Translations under genes and position numbers: made by a program
Source: an uncultured Clostridia bacterium
GTDB lineage: Bacteria > Bacillota > Clostridia > Oscillospirales > Ruminococcaceae
Assembly: GCA_946567425.1 (NCBI GenBank)
Contig: CAMNXF010000015.1
Location: 1-64,000, forward strand
Direction: 5' to 3'
DNA: 64,000 nt
Notes under the pieces: generated by a model
Seen by the model: the letters and a program-made list of their open reading frames with translations, nothing else
What the model was told of the DNA's origin: nothing
Databases searched by the model: none
Part shown: piece by piece, positions 19,372 to 27,050 of the stretch
Numbering within the stretch: the first letter of the stretch is position 1
Layout of the letters: every line of letters begins with the position of its first letter

Positions 19372-19802
19372 ATGAAAAAAACGGAATAACAGAATATTAC
19401 GAAGAAGTGGAAACAGAAGAAGAATATAAGGGACATTTTTGCAGTGTATCAGAAGCGATAACAATAGTAATACTTGGAAGTATATGCGGATTGAAGAATG
19501 TTAGTCAAATACATCAATGGGCGGCAAATGACAGAGTAAGCGAGTTTTTGAAGGAGGAATTCGGAATCAAGCATGTACCTTGCTATTATTGGCTTTTGTG
19601 CTTACTGAAAATAATAAAAACGGAATCACTCAATCGTTGTTTTATCAATTGGGTATATTCGTTTATTCCCCAAAAAGCAGAAGCATTAACAATTGCTGTT
19701 GACGGAAAGACGGTTTGTTCGACAACTCGTTTTTCGATTTCGTCACTTTGCCCAAATTCAACCGCAAAAATTTTGTTGCTAAAAGGGGTCAAATCCTGTT
19801 AA
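19372..19802 (+). pseudogene. ISAs1-family transposase, N-terminal fragment
   Basis: The frame (open from 19371, written from GTG 19407) matches the N-terminus of ISAs1-family DDE transposases: SVSEAITIVILGSICG, the region VSQIHQWA and then LTIAVDGKTVCST where the first catalytic Asp sits. A normal protein is about 370 residues; this one ends at 142 with an unrelated tail. The natural ATG at 19372 is out of frame and stops at once; one extra A in the following seven-A run would restore it. So the copy is both frameshifted and truncated. Confidence 0.75.
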
Positions 19803-19828
19803 CATCTTTTTTGTCAAGATTCTGAAAA

Positions 19829-19881
19829 CAAAAAAGCGCCCGTAAATAATCTCTCCGATTTGAGAGATCACTCACAGGCGC
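19829..19881 (-). terminator. Distal minus-strand terminator behind tRNA-Arg
   Basis: On the minus strand GCGCC...GGCGC arms enclose a perfect ATCTCTC/GAGAGAT stem and are followed by TTTTTTG. It lies on the far side of the tRNA gene's first hairpin. Confidence 0.6.
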
Positions 19882-19990
19882 ATTGTGCGACATATACAAA
19901 AACGGACCGGAAAATTTTACATGGGAGGGTTCAAGTCTATTTTTGTGTCGAAAATATCTATGGACGAGAACTTCTTTTTTTTACAAGATT

Positions 19991-20049
19991 TATGCCCACA
20001 AATGGCAGCGTTTTGCGCGAAGCGCATAATGCTGCCGTTTGTGGGCATA
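19991..20049 (-). terminator. Long hairpin downstream of tRNA-Arg
   Basis: Arms TATGCCCACAAATGGCAGC (19991-20009) and GCTGCCGTTTGTGGGCATA (20031-20049) pair over 19 positions with one mismatch, and the loop has its own GCGC/GCGC pair. It stands 24 bases past the tRNA 3' end and is the likely first terminator. Confidence 0.7.
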
Positions 20050-20072
20050 ATATCTTTTTTGTCAGTGTTTCA

Positions 20073-20149
20073 TGGCGTCGCTGAGGGGATTTGAACCTCC
20101 GGCCTACCGCTTAGGAGGCGGTCGCTCTATCCTGCTGAGCTACAGCGAC
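20073..20149 (-). tRNA. tRNA-Arg (anticodon CCT)
   Basis: On the minus strand the acceptor arms GTCGCTG (20149-20143) and CAGCGAC (20083-20077) pair perfectly; the D arm is GCTC/GAGC; the anticodon stem ACCGC/GCGGT encloses the loop CTCCTAA, giving anticodon CCT (Arg, codon AGG). The T arm is GGAGG-TTCAAAT-CCCCT with one A-C mismatch. CCA is encoded (20075-20073). Confidence 0.93.
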
Positions 20150-20167
20150 AGACATCTCAACTTATTT

Positions 20168-20196
20168 ATTATAACACTTTTTTTGGAAATATTCAA
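20168..20196 (-). promoter_or_regulatory. Promoter of tRNA-Arg
   Basis: Reading the minus strand: TTGAAT (20196-20191), a 17-base spacer, then TATAAT (20173-20168), placed just upstream of the tRNA 5' end at 20149. Confidence 0.7.
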
Positions 20197-20312
20197 TAGC
20201 AAAGTAATTTTTTATGCAGAATTAACAAAAAATATGTAAAATAAAGCGCAAAAATTGGAGCAAGTTGTGTAAAAGTAACGAATTTTTTTTTGAGATTTAG
20301 ACAAAATGCATA

Positions 20313-20341
20313 TTGACTTAATTATCTTAAAATGTTATAGT
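20313..20341 (+). promoter_or_regulatory. Promoter of the anchored secreted protein at 20440
   Basis: TTGACT (20313-20318), 17-base spacer, TATAGT (20336-20341). The ~90-base leader that follows can fold into two stems (GGGCA...TGCCC around 20350-20381 and CTGTCT...AGACAG around 20393-20412) before the AGGAGG site. Confidence 0.7.
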
Positions 20342-20439
20342 AATATAGAGGGCAAGATAGGCGCAGTGTGCCGATATGCCCGTAAATCGTTCTGTCTTAA
20401 TTCCGAGACAGACAAATATTACTAGGAGGATTTTTTATT

Positions 20440-21276
20440 ATGAAGTTTTCTAAGATTTTATCGGCTGCTGCTGCAATTGCCGCTGCCGGAATGATGACCG
20501 TTGCGGCTAGCGCGGAAATTCTGCCTGTAGAGGGTGGCGATCCCGGATTGAGCACCGGTACTGCTGATTACGGCGTGCAGGTTTTCAATGTTGGTAATGC
20601 AGAAGAGAACAAGCCTGCTACTGATTACGGAATTGATCTCTCTAAGATTGCTAAGTTTTCTGTTACCTTTACGGTTATTGAAGAAGACAGAATTTTCTGG
20701 GATGGTCAAGTTGGCGGCGGTTTGATTATCTCTCAGAACGGTGGTTCCGGTATGCCTTCCGAGAAAGAAGCTCCCGAGCTGTGGGGCAAGTACAACTGGC
20801 CGCAGCAGCAGTGGTGGGGTGTAAATGACCCTGATCTTGGTCTTGCGGCTGCTACCGATAAGGATGTCATGGCTGAAAAGGTTGGCGACTACACCTATAA
20901 AATAACTTCTAACGAGTTCCCGAATGCTATCGGTTCTGGTGATGTTGCTGATGTTGGCTGCTTCCAGATATTCTTGAAAGAGTGGAGCGGCAATATTTCC
21001 CGTCTTGAGGTTACTGAGCTTGCTGTTCTTGACGCTTCCGGTAACGTTCTGATGACGTTTGATAACAAGGGCAAGGGTACTGTAGGTGCCGGCGCTTCTA
21101 CCACTACTCCTCCTGCTGACAATAACGGCGGCAGCGATGCTAACAGTGGTGACGCTAATGCAAACGGCAACAATGCTGCAAACAACGTAGATACTGGCGT
21201 TGAGGGCGTAGCTGCGGTTGTAGGCGTAGCTGCTCTGGCTGCGGGTGCTGTAATTCTCTCCAGAAAGAGAAAGTAA
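20440..21276 (+). CDS. Secreted protein with C-terminal membrane/wall anchor
   Basis: A 278-residue protein. An N-terminal signal peptide (MKFSKILSAAAAIAAAGMM, cleavage likely after ASA) precedes a ~170-residue Trp-rich globular domain, then a Thr/Pro/Asn/Gly-rich linker and a tail with NVDTGVEG, a hydrophobic stretch and SRKRK. The tail has the layout of a sortase sorting signal and is nearly the same as that of the small protein at 36256. The globular part looks like a beta-sandwich binding module, but I do not recognise its family. It has its own promoter and terminator. AGGAGG precedes ATG 20440. Confidence 0.8.
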   Translation: MKFSKILSAAAAIAAAGMMTVAASAEILPVEGGDPGLSTGTADYGVQVFNVGNAEENKPATDYGIDLSKIAKFSVTFTVIEEDRIFWDGQVGGGLIISQNGGSGMPSEKEAPELWGKYNWPQQQWWGVNDPDLGLAAATDKDVMAEKVGDYTYKITSNEFPNAIGSGDVADVGCFQIFLKEWSGNISRLEVTELAVLDASGNVLMTFDNKGKGTVGAGASTTTPPADNNGGSDANSGDANANGNNAANNVDTGVEGVAAVVGVAALAAGAVILSRKRK

Positions 21277-21317
21277 TTCTGAACAGCTAAGGCTGCTTTA
21301 AAAACAGTTCTTGATTG

Positions 21318-21346
21318 GCGCTCCCCGTGCTTTGCGCGGGGAGCGC
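21318..21346 (+). terminator. Terminator of the anchored protein gene
   Basis: GCGCTCCCCG (21318-21327) and CGGGGAGCGC (21337-21346) pair perfectly, followed by TTTTTT. Confidence 0.9.
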
Positions 21347-21419
21347 TTTTTTATATTTTCTTCAAAAATTTTTAAAATATTCCGAAACTTTTTCCTCTTT
21401 TGCGCCGACTACACTTATG

Positions 21420-21869
21420 AACGGAGGAAAACCTCCTCCGCTTTACACACGAGGAAATATAAGATACACAGAGAGAAAGAGTAGTTGGGGAAAGACTACA
21501 AGGGCAAACGCCCGCAATCACCACAGCCGTGAAAACGGCAGACATCTCCCGATATGCAGCAAGGCGGAGACCGCAGCAGCGCCGTTGGGGAACGGCGTTC
21601 CGAGCTTGCGGACGGCGTAGAAAGCGCATAAGTGCAGAAAGCGCGCCACAGGAACGGGCAGAGGAAACCCGGTTGCATAGACTGAAACGCGGTATGATAG
21701 CGCAAGACGAACTTTTAAAGTTTGTGTTAAGTGAAATTTGCCGTCGGATTAAGTTGAAATTTGGCGAATGTCAATTAAAAAACCGCTCCGTGAACGACGG
21801 ATCGCAGCACATATTTGTTGCGATAAAATGTGAATTTTCACATTACGTCTGATCTCGGGGCGGTTTTTT
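21420..21869 (+). ncRNA. Candidate structured RNA of unknown class
   Basis: No protein gene is supported here, yet perfect stems are very dense on the plus strand: GGAGG/CCTCC (21423-21436, AAAA loop), GTAGT/ACTAC (21481-21499), GGGC/GCCC (21502-21513), GCCGT/ACGGC with a GAAA tetraloop (21526-21539), CGCCGTT/AACGGCG (21580-21597) nested in CCGCA/TGCGG (21571-21611). It ends in a three-way junction closed by AAAAAACCGC (21777) and GCGGTTTTTT (21869) with inner stems ATCGCA/TGCGAT and AATGTGAA/TTCACATT. It does not match the RNase P, tmRNA, SRP or 6S landmarks that I know. Strand is inferred from the terminal U-run; the left boundary is uncertain. Confidence 0.5.
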
Positions 21870-21931
21870 GTAACTTTTTATGAATTATTAGGTTAAAAAT
21901 TAAACAAAATCACTAAATTCAACAATAGTTA

Positions 21932-21960
21932 TTGACAGTAGGTGATAAATTTGTTATAAT
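21932..21960 (+). promoter_or_regulatory. Consensus promoter of the sugar-import operon
   Basis: TTGACA (21932-21937), 17-base spacer, TATAAT (21955-21960), an exact consensus. Transcription from here would start near 21967, so the solute-binding protein cannot start upstream of about 21970. Confidence 0.88.
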
Positions 21961-22008
21961 AAAGTGAGATATATTCAGCTAATTTGTTGTGGAAAGGTGG
22001 ATATTACT

Positions 22009-24975
22009 GTGACAAAAAAGCAGAAATTAGGGCTTAAAAGAATGCTCTCGCTTGCTGTGTCGGCAGTTACCGCATTGACTATGCTGCAAACGGGCGGCGG
22101 AGTTGTGTCTTATGCCGAAAACAGCGGGGAAGACGAAGAAGTCACCGTCGATAACCTTAATATCGTAAGCAATACCAACGCTTACAAAAACTACATAAAA
22201 AGGTATTCCGACGCCGCAAAGCCCATGGATGACGTTGTTGTCGACGTGACAAAGTTTACGGCGTCCGACGGAGCAGTCTGTGAGCTGGTCGACTTTGAGG
22301 GGGAACAGGACTGCGTTTCGTGGCTCGACAGCGAGGGAACGGTGTCGTGGACTTTCGACGTTAAGACCGCGGGTCTGTACAACATGGAGATGTTCTATTA
22401 TCCCGTTGCGGGCAATAACACGACTGTTGAAGTGGAACTGCTGCTGGACGATGAATCTCCGTTTGACGAGGTAAGACTTGTCGAGCTTGACAGATACTGG
22501 CATAACCAGACAAGCAGCATTCAGTACGACGCGCTTAACAAAAATCAGAAGCGCCCGCCGCAGGTGGAGTACGACTGCTGGGTTACTTATCCTATCAAGG
22601 ATAAGGACGGTCTTATCAACACGCCGTATTATTTCTATCTTGACGCGGGCCAGCACACGCTCACACTGAACGGCGTAAAGACCAACATTTATATGAAGAA
22701 TATCCGTTTTTACAATAACGAGGAGCTGCCGTCCTACGCGGACATCAAGCCCTCGCAGGACGAGATAAACAACACCCCCGCGCTTATGGAGGGGAAAGCT
22801 ATTCTCGTTGAGGCGGAGACCCCCAAATATACCACTTCGTCCACACTTTATCCGACTTACGACCGTTCGGATTATACGATAAGCCCCTCGCACCCCGTAA
22901 ACAAGCGCTACAACACTATCGGCGCGGATACGTGGAGCAAGGCGACGATGACGACGGTCTACGAGGTCACTGTGCCCGCCGACGGTTGGTATAACATAAA
23001 TATGCGCGTTCGCCAGAGCACCATGCGCGGCTTCTTCTCCAACAGACGAATTTACGTCAACGGTGAAGTTCCCTGCAAGGAGCTTGACGACGTTAAAATT
23101 CAGTACAGCCCCAAGTGGCAGACCGTCGAGCCGAAAACCGAGGACGGTGAGCCTATTTATGTGAAGCTCAACGCGGGCGTGAACACGATCGCGTTCGAGG
23201 CTATCCCCGGCGACATCGGAGAGGTCATGGAACGCCTTGACGATATCGTTTATCAGCTTAACTACTTCTACAGACGCATAGTAATGATCACCTCGACCGA
23301 CCCGGACGAGTTCAACGATTATTATATCCAGGAGCAGATCCCCGAGCTTATACCATTCTTTAAGTCCGCGATCGACCAGCTCTACGCCGAGAAAGAGGGC
23401 ATAGAGGCGCTCACTGGTTCGGGCGGTTCGGAGGCTACCACGCTCCAGACGCTCGCAGTCATTTTGAATATGGCGGTCAAGCACCCCGAGGATATTCCGA
23501 TGATGGTATCGAGCAGAAGTTCGGGTATCCGCGACCAGATCAACTCGCTTTCCGCGTGGATGAGAGACTACCGCGGTCAGCCGCTTGAAATGGACTATTT
23601 CGAGGTGAAGACGGTTCACGACGATTACAGGAACTCCAAGTCCAACTTCTTCCAGGCTTTGGCGTTTAATTTCCAGTCGTTTATGGGTTCGTTCTTCGAG
23701 GATTATACCTCGATTTCCGAAAGCAACTCCAAGTCGCTTAACGTCTGGGTTTCTCTCGGACGTGACCAGGCTACGGTCATCAATGAAATCGTTGCCAGCG
23801 AATATAACCCCGAGCATACCACACAGGTGGGCATACGTCTTGTACAGGGCGCGATCCTTGAGGCAACGCTTGCGGACAAAGGTCCTGAGGTCGCGCTGTT
23901 TGTGGGCGGCGACCAGCCCGTAGTATTCGCGTCAAGAGGACTTGCGGTCAACCTTAAGGAACTTCCGGGATTTGACAATGTAATGCAGCGTTTCCCGAGC
24001 GATATCTCGACGCTCTACGAATATGAGGGCGGCATTTACGGATTGCCCCTCACGGACAGCTTCCCGATGCTGTTTTACCGCACGGACGTTCTCGAGGAGA
24101 TCGGTCAGAAGCCGCCCGAGACGTGGACGGAGCTTATTGAAATGCTCCCCGACCTCCAGAGAAAGTATTTGCAGGTAGGTCTGATACTTCCGTCGAATAT
24201 CTCCTCGCAGGTATTTGACGCGGGAAATACGTTTGTACTGCTCATGAACCAGACGGGTCAGAGCTTCTACAACGACGATCTTACCGCGACGACGTTCGAC
24301 ACCGAGGCTGCTGTCGAGGCGTTTACGCAGTGGACAAAGTTCTACACGATATTTGACTTCAAGCAGACCTACGACGCGTTCTCGCTGTTCAGAACCGGTG
24401 AAATGCCGTTGGTAATGCAGAACTACGCGACGTTCTACAGCCAGCTTTCCGTAGCGGCTCCCGAGATCAAGGGTCTGTGGGATTTCACTCACGTTCCCGG
24501 CACTATCAGAGTTGACGAGAACGGCAACGAGGTGCTTGATTACTCTGCGAACTCCGGTTCGGGCGGAGCGGTCATCTTCAACAGCTGCTCCGACGTTAAC
24601 GCGGCATGGGATTTCCTTACATGGTTCACCTCCGCGGATGTTCAGGTCGAGTACGGTAAGACGATAGAGGCGGTAATGGGTCCGCTCGGACGTTACGATA
24701 CCGCCAATATCGAGGCGCTGTCAAGACTGAATTGGTCTACCGCAGAGTACAACAAAATCTATGACCAGATGCAGAGACTGAAGGAAGTGCCGATAATTCC
24801 CGCTTCCTACGCTGTAACGAGAAACGTTTACAACGCGTTCAGGGCCGTTGTAAACAATAAGAAGTCTCCGCGCTTCCAGCTTTCGTCCTACAACCGCGAC
24901 ATCAATGCCGAGATCGTAAGAAAGCTCGAGGATCTGGGATATGTTATTGACGACGACGGACATATAGTGCGGTAA
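22009..24975 (+). CDS. Large ABC-transporter solute-binding protein with N-terminal binding modules
   Basis: A 988-residue secreted protein. A signal peptide (KRMLSLAVSAVTALTMLQTG) is followed by two beta-rich, carbohydrate-binding-like modules (~90-240 and ~260-400, each with an 'aromatic...LDAGQHTLTL' or 'LNAGVNTIAF' strand pattern), a helical linker, and a C-terminal family 1 extracellular solute-binding domain (~600-950: YEYEGGIYGLPLTDSFPMLFYR, TWTELIEML). Ordinary binding proteins have ~430 residues, so this is about twice that. The start is GTG 22009, fixed by AAAGGTGG eight bases upstream and by the promoter position. No lipobox Cys is obvious. It is the first gene of the operon and presumably captures the substrate. 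Confidence 0.88.
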   Translation: MTKKQKLGLKRMLSLAVSAVTALTMLQTGGGVVSYAENSGEDEEVTVDNLNIVSNTNAYKNYIKRYSDAAKPMDDVVVDVTKFTASDGAVCELVDFEGEQDCVSWLDSEGTVSWTFDVKTAGLYNMEMFYYPVAGNNTTVEVELLLDDESPFDEVRLVELDRYWHNQTSSIQYDALNKNQKRPPQVEYDCWVTYPIKDKDGLINTPYYFYLDAGQHTLTLNGVKTNIYMKNIRFYNNEELPSYADIKPSQDEINNTPALMEGKAILVEAETPKYTTSSTLYPTYDRSDYTISPSHPVNKRYNTIGADTWSKATMTTVYEVTVPADGWYNINMRVRQSTMRGFFSNRRIYVNGEVPCKELDDVKIQYSPKWQTVEPKTEDGEPIYVKLNAGVNTIAFEAIPGDIGEVMERLDDIVYQLNYFYRRIVMITSTDPDEFNDYYIQEQIPELIPFFKSAIDQLYAEKEGIEALTGSGGSEATTLQTLAVILNMAVKHPEDIPMMVSSRSSGIRDQINSLSAWMRDYRGQPLEMDYFEVKTVHDDYRNSKSNFFQALAFNFQSFMGSFFEDYTSISESNSKSLNVWVSLGRDQATVINEIVASEYNPEHTTQVGIRLVQGAILEATLADKGPEVALFVGGDQPVVFASRGLAVNLKELPGFDNVMQRFPSDISTLYEYEGGIYGLPLTDSFPMLFYRTDVLEEIGQKPPETWTELIEMLPDLQRKYLQVGLILPSNISSQVFDAGNTFVLLMNQTGQSFYNDDLTATTFDTEAAVEAFTQWTKFYTIFDFKQTYDAFSLFRTGEMPLVMQNYATFYSQLSVAAPEIKGLWDFTHVPGTIRVDENGNEVLDYSANSGSGGAVIFNSCSDVNAAWDFLTWFTSADVQVEYGKTIEAVMGPLGRYDTANIEALSRLNWSTAEYNKIYDQMQRLKEVPIIPASYAVTRNVYNAFRAVVNNKKSPRFQLSSYNRDINAEIVRKLEDLGYVIDDDGHIVR

Positions 24976-25014
24976 CCGATATGAGGTACCTATTAAATTT
25001 TAGGAGGAATCAGC

Positions 25015-25953
25015 TTGTTCGGTAAAGAAAAATCTCAATATATCGAGGACAGCAAGTTTCGCTATACAATGCGCGAGATGAAGAAAAACACCAGCGCTTA
25101 CGTCCTCGCTCTGCCGTACTTTTTACTGTTCTTGGTCTTTACGGCAATTCCCGTATTGATTTCGCTGCCGGTCGGCTTTACGAACTTCAATATGGCGCAG
25201 TTCCCGAAGTGGACAGGTTTGTCCAACTTCTATACGCTGTTTTTGGCGGACGACGTATTTCTGATAGCAATTCAGAATACGCTCGTGTTCGCTATCATCA
25301 CGGGTCCCGTGAGCTACATCATGTGCTTCTTGCTCGCGTGGCTTATCAATGAAATGCCCGGTCCGCTTAAGACCGTGTTCACCTACATCTTCTATGCGCC
25401 TACGCTGGCGGGTAATATCTATGCTACATGGCAGCTGATATTCTCGGGCGACTCGCAGGGACCGCTGAACTCGATACTTATGAACCTCGGCATTATCAAG
25501 GGGCCGCAGCAGTGGCTGACCGACTCCCGCTACATACTGATGTGCGTTATCATCGTGCAGATGTGGATGTCGCTCGGCGCGGGCTTCCTTGCGATCCGCG
25601 CGGGTCTGCAGGGTATCGACAAGGCAGGCTACGAGGCGGGCGCTATCGAGGGCATCAAGAACCGTTTCCAGGAGCTTATCTACATAACCGTTCCCGCGAT
25701 GGGACCGCAGCTGCTGTTCGCGGCGGTAATGCAGATCACCGCTTCCTTTACGGCGGGCGATATCGGAAGATTTTTGACGGCTTTCCCGTCAACGGACTAC
25801 GCGGCTCATACGCTTATGACACACGCGTTCGACTACGGATCGATCCGTTTTGAAATGGGATATGCTTGTGCGGTATGCTTCTTCCTGTTCGTCGTGATGC
25901 TGCTTGTAAACAATGTTATCCGCAAGGCAATGAGCGGAATACTCGATACGTAA
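25015..25953 (+). CDS. Sugar ABC transporter permease (MalF-like, pair 1)
   Basis: A 312-residue permease with six membrane segments and the EAA coupling loop (EAGAIEGIKNRFQELIYITVP, given as ~residues 208-228), the CUT1 MalF/UgpA pattern. The start is TTG 25015, supported by AGGAGG (25003-25008). It follows the binding protein by 39 bases. It presumably pairs with the MalG-like protein at 26158. Confidence 0.9.
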   Translation: MFGKEKSQYIEDSKFRYTMREMKKNTSAYVLALPYFLLFLVFTAIPVLISLPVGFTNFNMAQFPKWTGLSNFYTLFLADDVFLIAIQNTLVFAIITGPVSYIMCFLLAWLINEMPGPLKTVFTYIFYAPTLAGNIYATWQLIFSGDSQGPLNSILMNLGIIKGPQQWLTDSRYILMCVIIVQMWMSLGAGFLAIRAGLQGIDKAGYEAGAIEGIKNRFQELIYITVPAMGPQLLFAAVMQITASFTAGDIGRFLTAFPSTDYAAHTLMTHAFDYGSIRFEMGYACAVCFFLFVVMLLVNNVIRKAMSGILDT

Positions 25954-25966
25954 GGAGGGCTTTGAG

Positions 25967-26167
25967 ATGAGATTTCTGAAAAAAGAGCTTACCGAGGCGG
26001 ACGCTTGCGAAAAGGAGTGCCGCTGCCCTATGCGGGTATTTGACAGCGAGATTATGAGAGTGCTTGCCGTGGGTTTGTTGGCGGTACTGGCGTGCTCGGT
26101 GATTACCGCGCTCGCAGTTCACACGATCAAGAGACTGACCGGAGAGGAGGGCTTCACTTGCGACTGA
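25967..26167 (+). CDS. Small single-span membrane protein in the transporter operon
   Basis: A 66-residue protein with a charged, Cys-containing N-terminus (EADACEKECRCPMRVF) and one membrane helix (VLAVGLLAVLACSVITALAV) near residues 32-52. AAGGAGGG stands eight bases before ATG 25967, and its stop overlaps the next permease start by ten bases, so it is very likely translated. The position between the two permeases of a pair suggests an accessory subunit. I know no family name for it. Confidence 0.7.
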   Translation: MRFLKKELTEADACEKECRCPMRVFDSEIMRVLAVGLLAVLACSVITALAVHTIKRLTGEEGFTCD

Positions 26168-27018
26168 TAAAGAAGCGGAGAATGTGGGGAGGCTCCCGCG
26201 GCGGAGATATCTTCATATTTATTCTCCTGGCGCTGGTCGGCATATTTATGCTGTTTCCGATCTATTTCTCGATCATTCAATCAATAAAGCCCGTCGAGGA
26301 GCTGTTCCTCTTCCCGCCCAAGCTCTATGTACAGCGTCCGACAATGCAGTCCTTTGAGGATATGCTTAAGGTCGCGGGCGGAATGGACGTTCCGTTTTCA
26401 AGATACGTATTTAACTCCGTATTCGTTTCGGTAGTTGTTACGGCGGCTCAGTTGCTGTTTGCTTCCTCGGCGGCATATGTGCTCGCAAAAGTAAAAGCCC
26501 CCGGCATTAAGGCAATGAACAAGGTCATTGAGGTAGCGTTGCTGTTTACATCGTCCGTTACATATATCGTACAATATATTGTAATGGCGAATATGGGACT
26601 TATCGACACATACTTCGCGCTTACTCTGCCGTATATCGCGACGCCTATGGGTTTGTTCCTCATGAAGCAGTTTATGGGGCAGATACCGGAGTCGATGATC
26701 GAAGCGGCAAAGCTCGACGGCGCGTCTCACCTGAGAATTTGCTGGCAGATCGTAATGCCGAACGTTAAGCCCGCGTGGCTGACGCTGATGATATTTGCGT
26801 TCCAGGGCGCGTGGCAGATCACAGGTTATCTGTTCGTTTACTCCGAGCAGCTGAAGCCGATCCCGATCGTAATGCAGCAGATAGCGGCATCGGGTCTGGC
26901 AAGAGCGGGCGTTTCTTACGCAACGGTAGTTGTGCTGATGCTTCCGCCGATGATACTGTTCCTTATCTTGCAGAGCAATGTTGTTGAAACAATGGCTCAT
27001 TCGGGTCTTAAGGACTGA
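26158..27018 (+). CDS. Carbohydrate ABC transporter permease (MalG-like, pair 1)
   Basis: A 286-residue permease with six membrane segments and the EAA loop (MIEAAKLDGASHLRICWQIVMP region, ~residues 180-202), the CUT1 MalG type. The start is TTG 26158, chosen from AGGAGG at 26145-26150; a longer reading from 26092 runs back into the small membrane gene without a binding site. It forms the second half of permease pair 1. Confidence 0.88.
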   Translation: MRLIKKRRMWGGSRGGDIFIFILLALVGIFMLFPIYFSIIQSIKPVEELFLFPPKLYVQRPTMQSFEDMLKVAGGMDVPFSRYVFNSVFVSVVVTAAQLLFASSAAYVLAKVKAPGIKAMNKVIEVALLFTSSVTYIVQYIVMANMGLIDTYFALTLPYIATPMGLFLMKQFMGQIPESMIEAAKLDGASHLRICWQIVMPNVKPAWLTLMIFAFQGAWQITGYLFVYSEQLKPIPIVMQQIAASGLARAGVSYATVVVLMLPPMILFLILQSNVVETMAHSGLKD

Positions 27019-27050
27019 TAATTGATTAAACTAACGAAAGGATGATTTCG

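Noticed and set aside
20073-20149. tRNA-Arg considered as the attachment site of an element
   Set aside because: The tRNA 3' end is not duplicated nearby and the closest mobile piece is an ISAs1 fragment, which does not target tRNA genes.
21420-21869. Idea that the hairpin-rich region is RNase P RNA, tmRNA, SRP RNA or 6S RNA
   Set aside because: I did not find their landmark sequences (for example GAGGAAAGTCC of RNase P or the tmRNA tag frame).
22027-23817. A 596-codon open frame on the minus strand inside the binding-protein gene
   Set aside because: It is the antisense shadow of a clearly coding, GC-biased gene; it lacks an RBS and protein-like domains.
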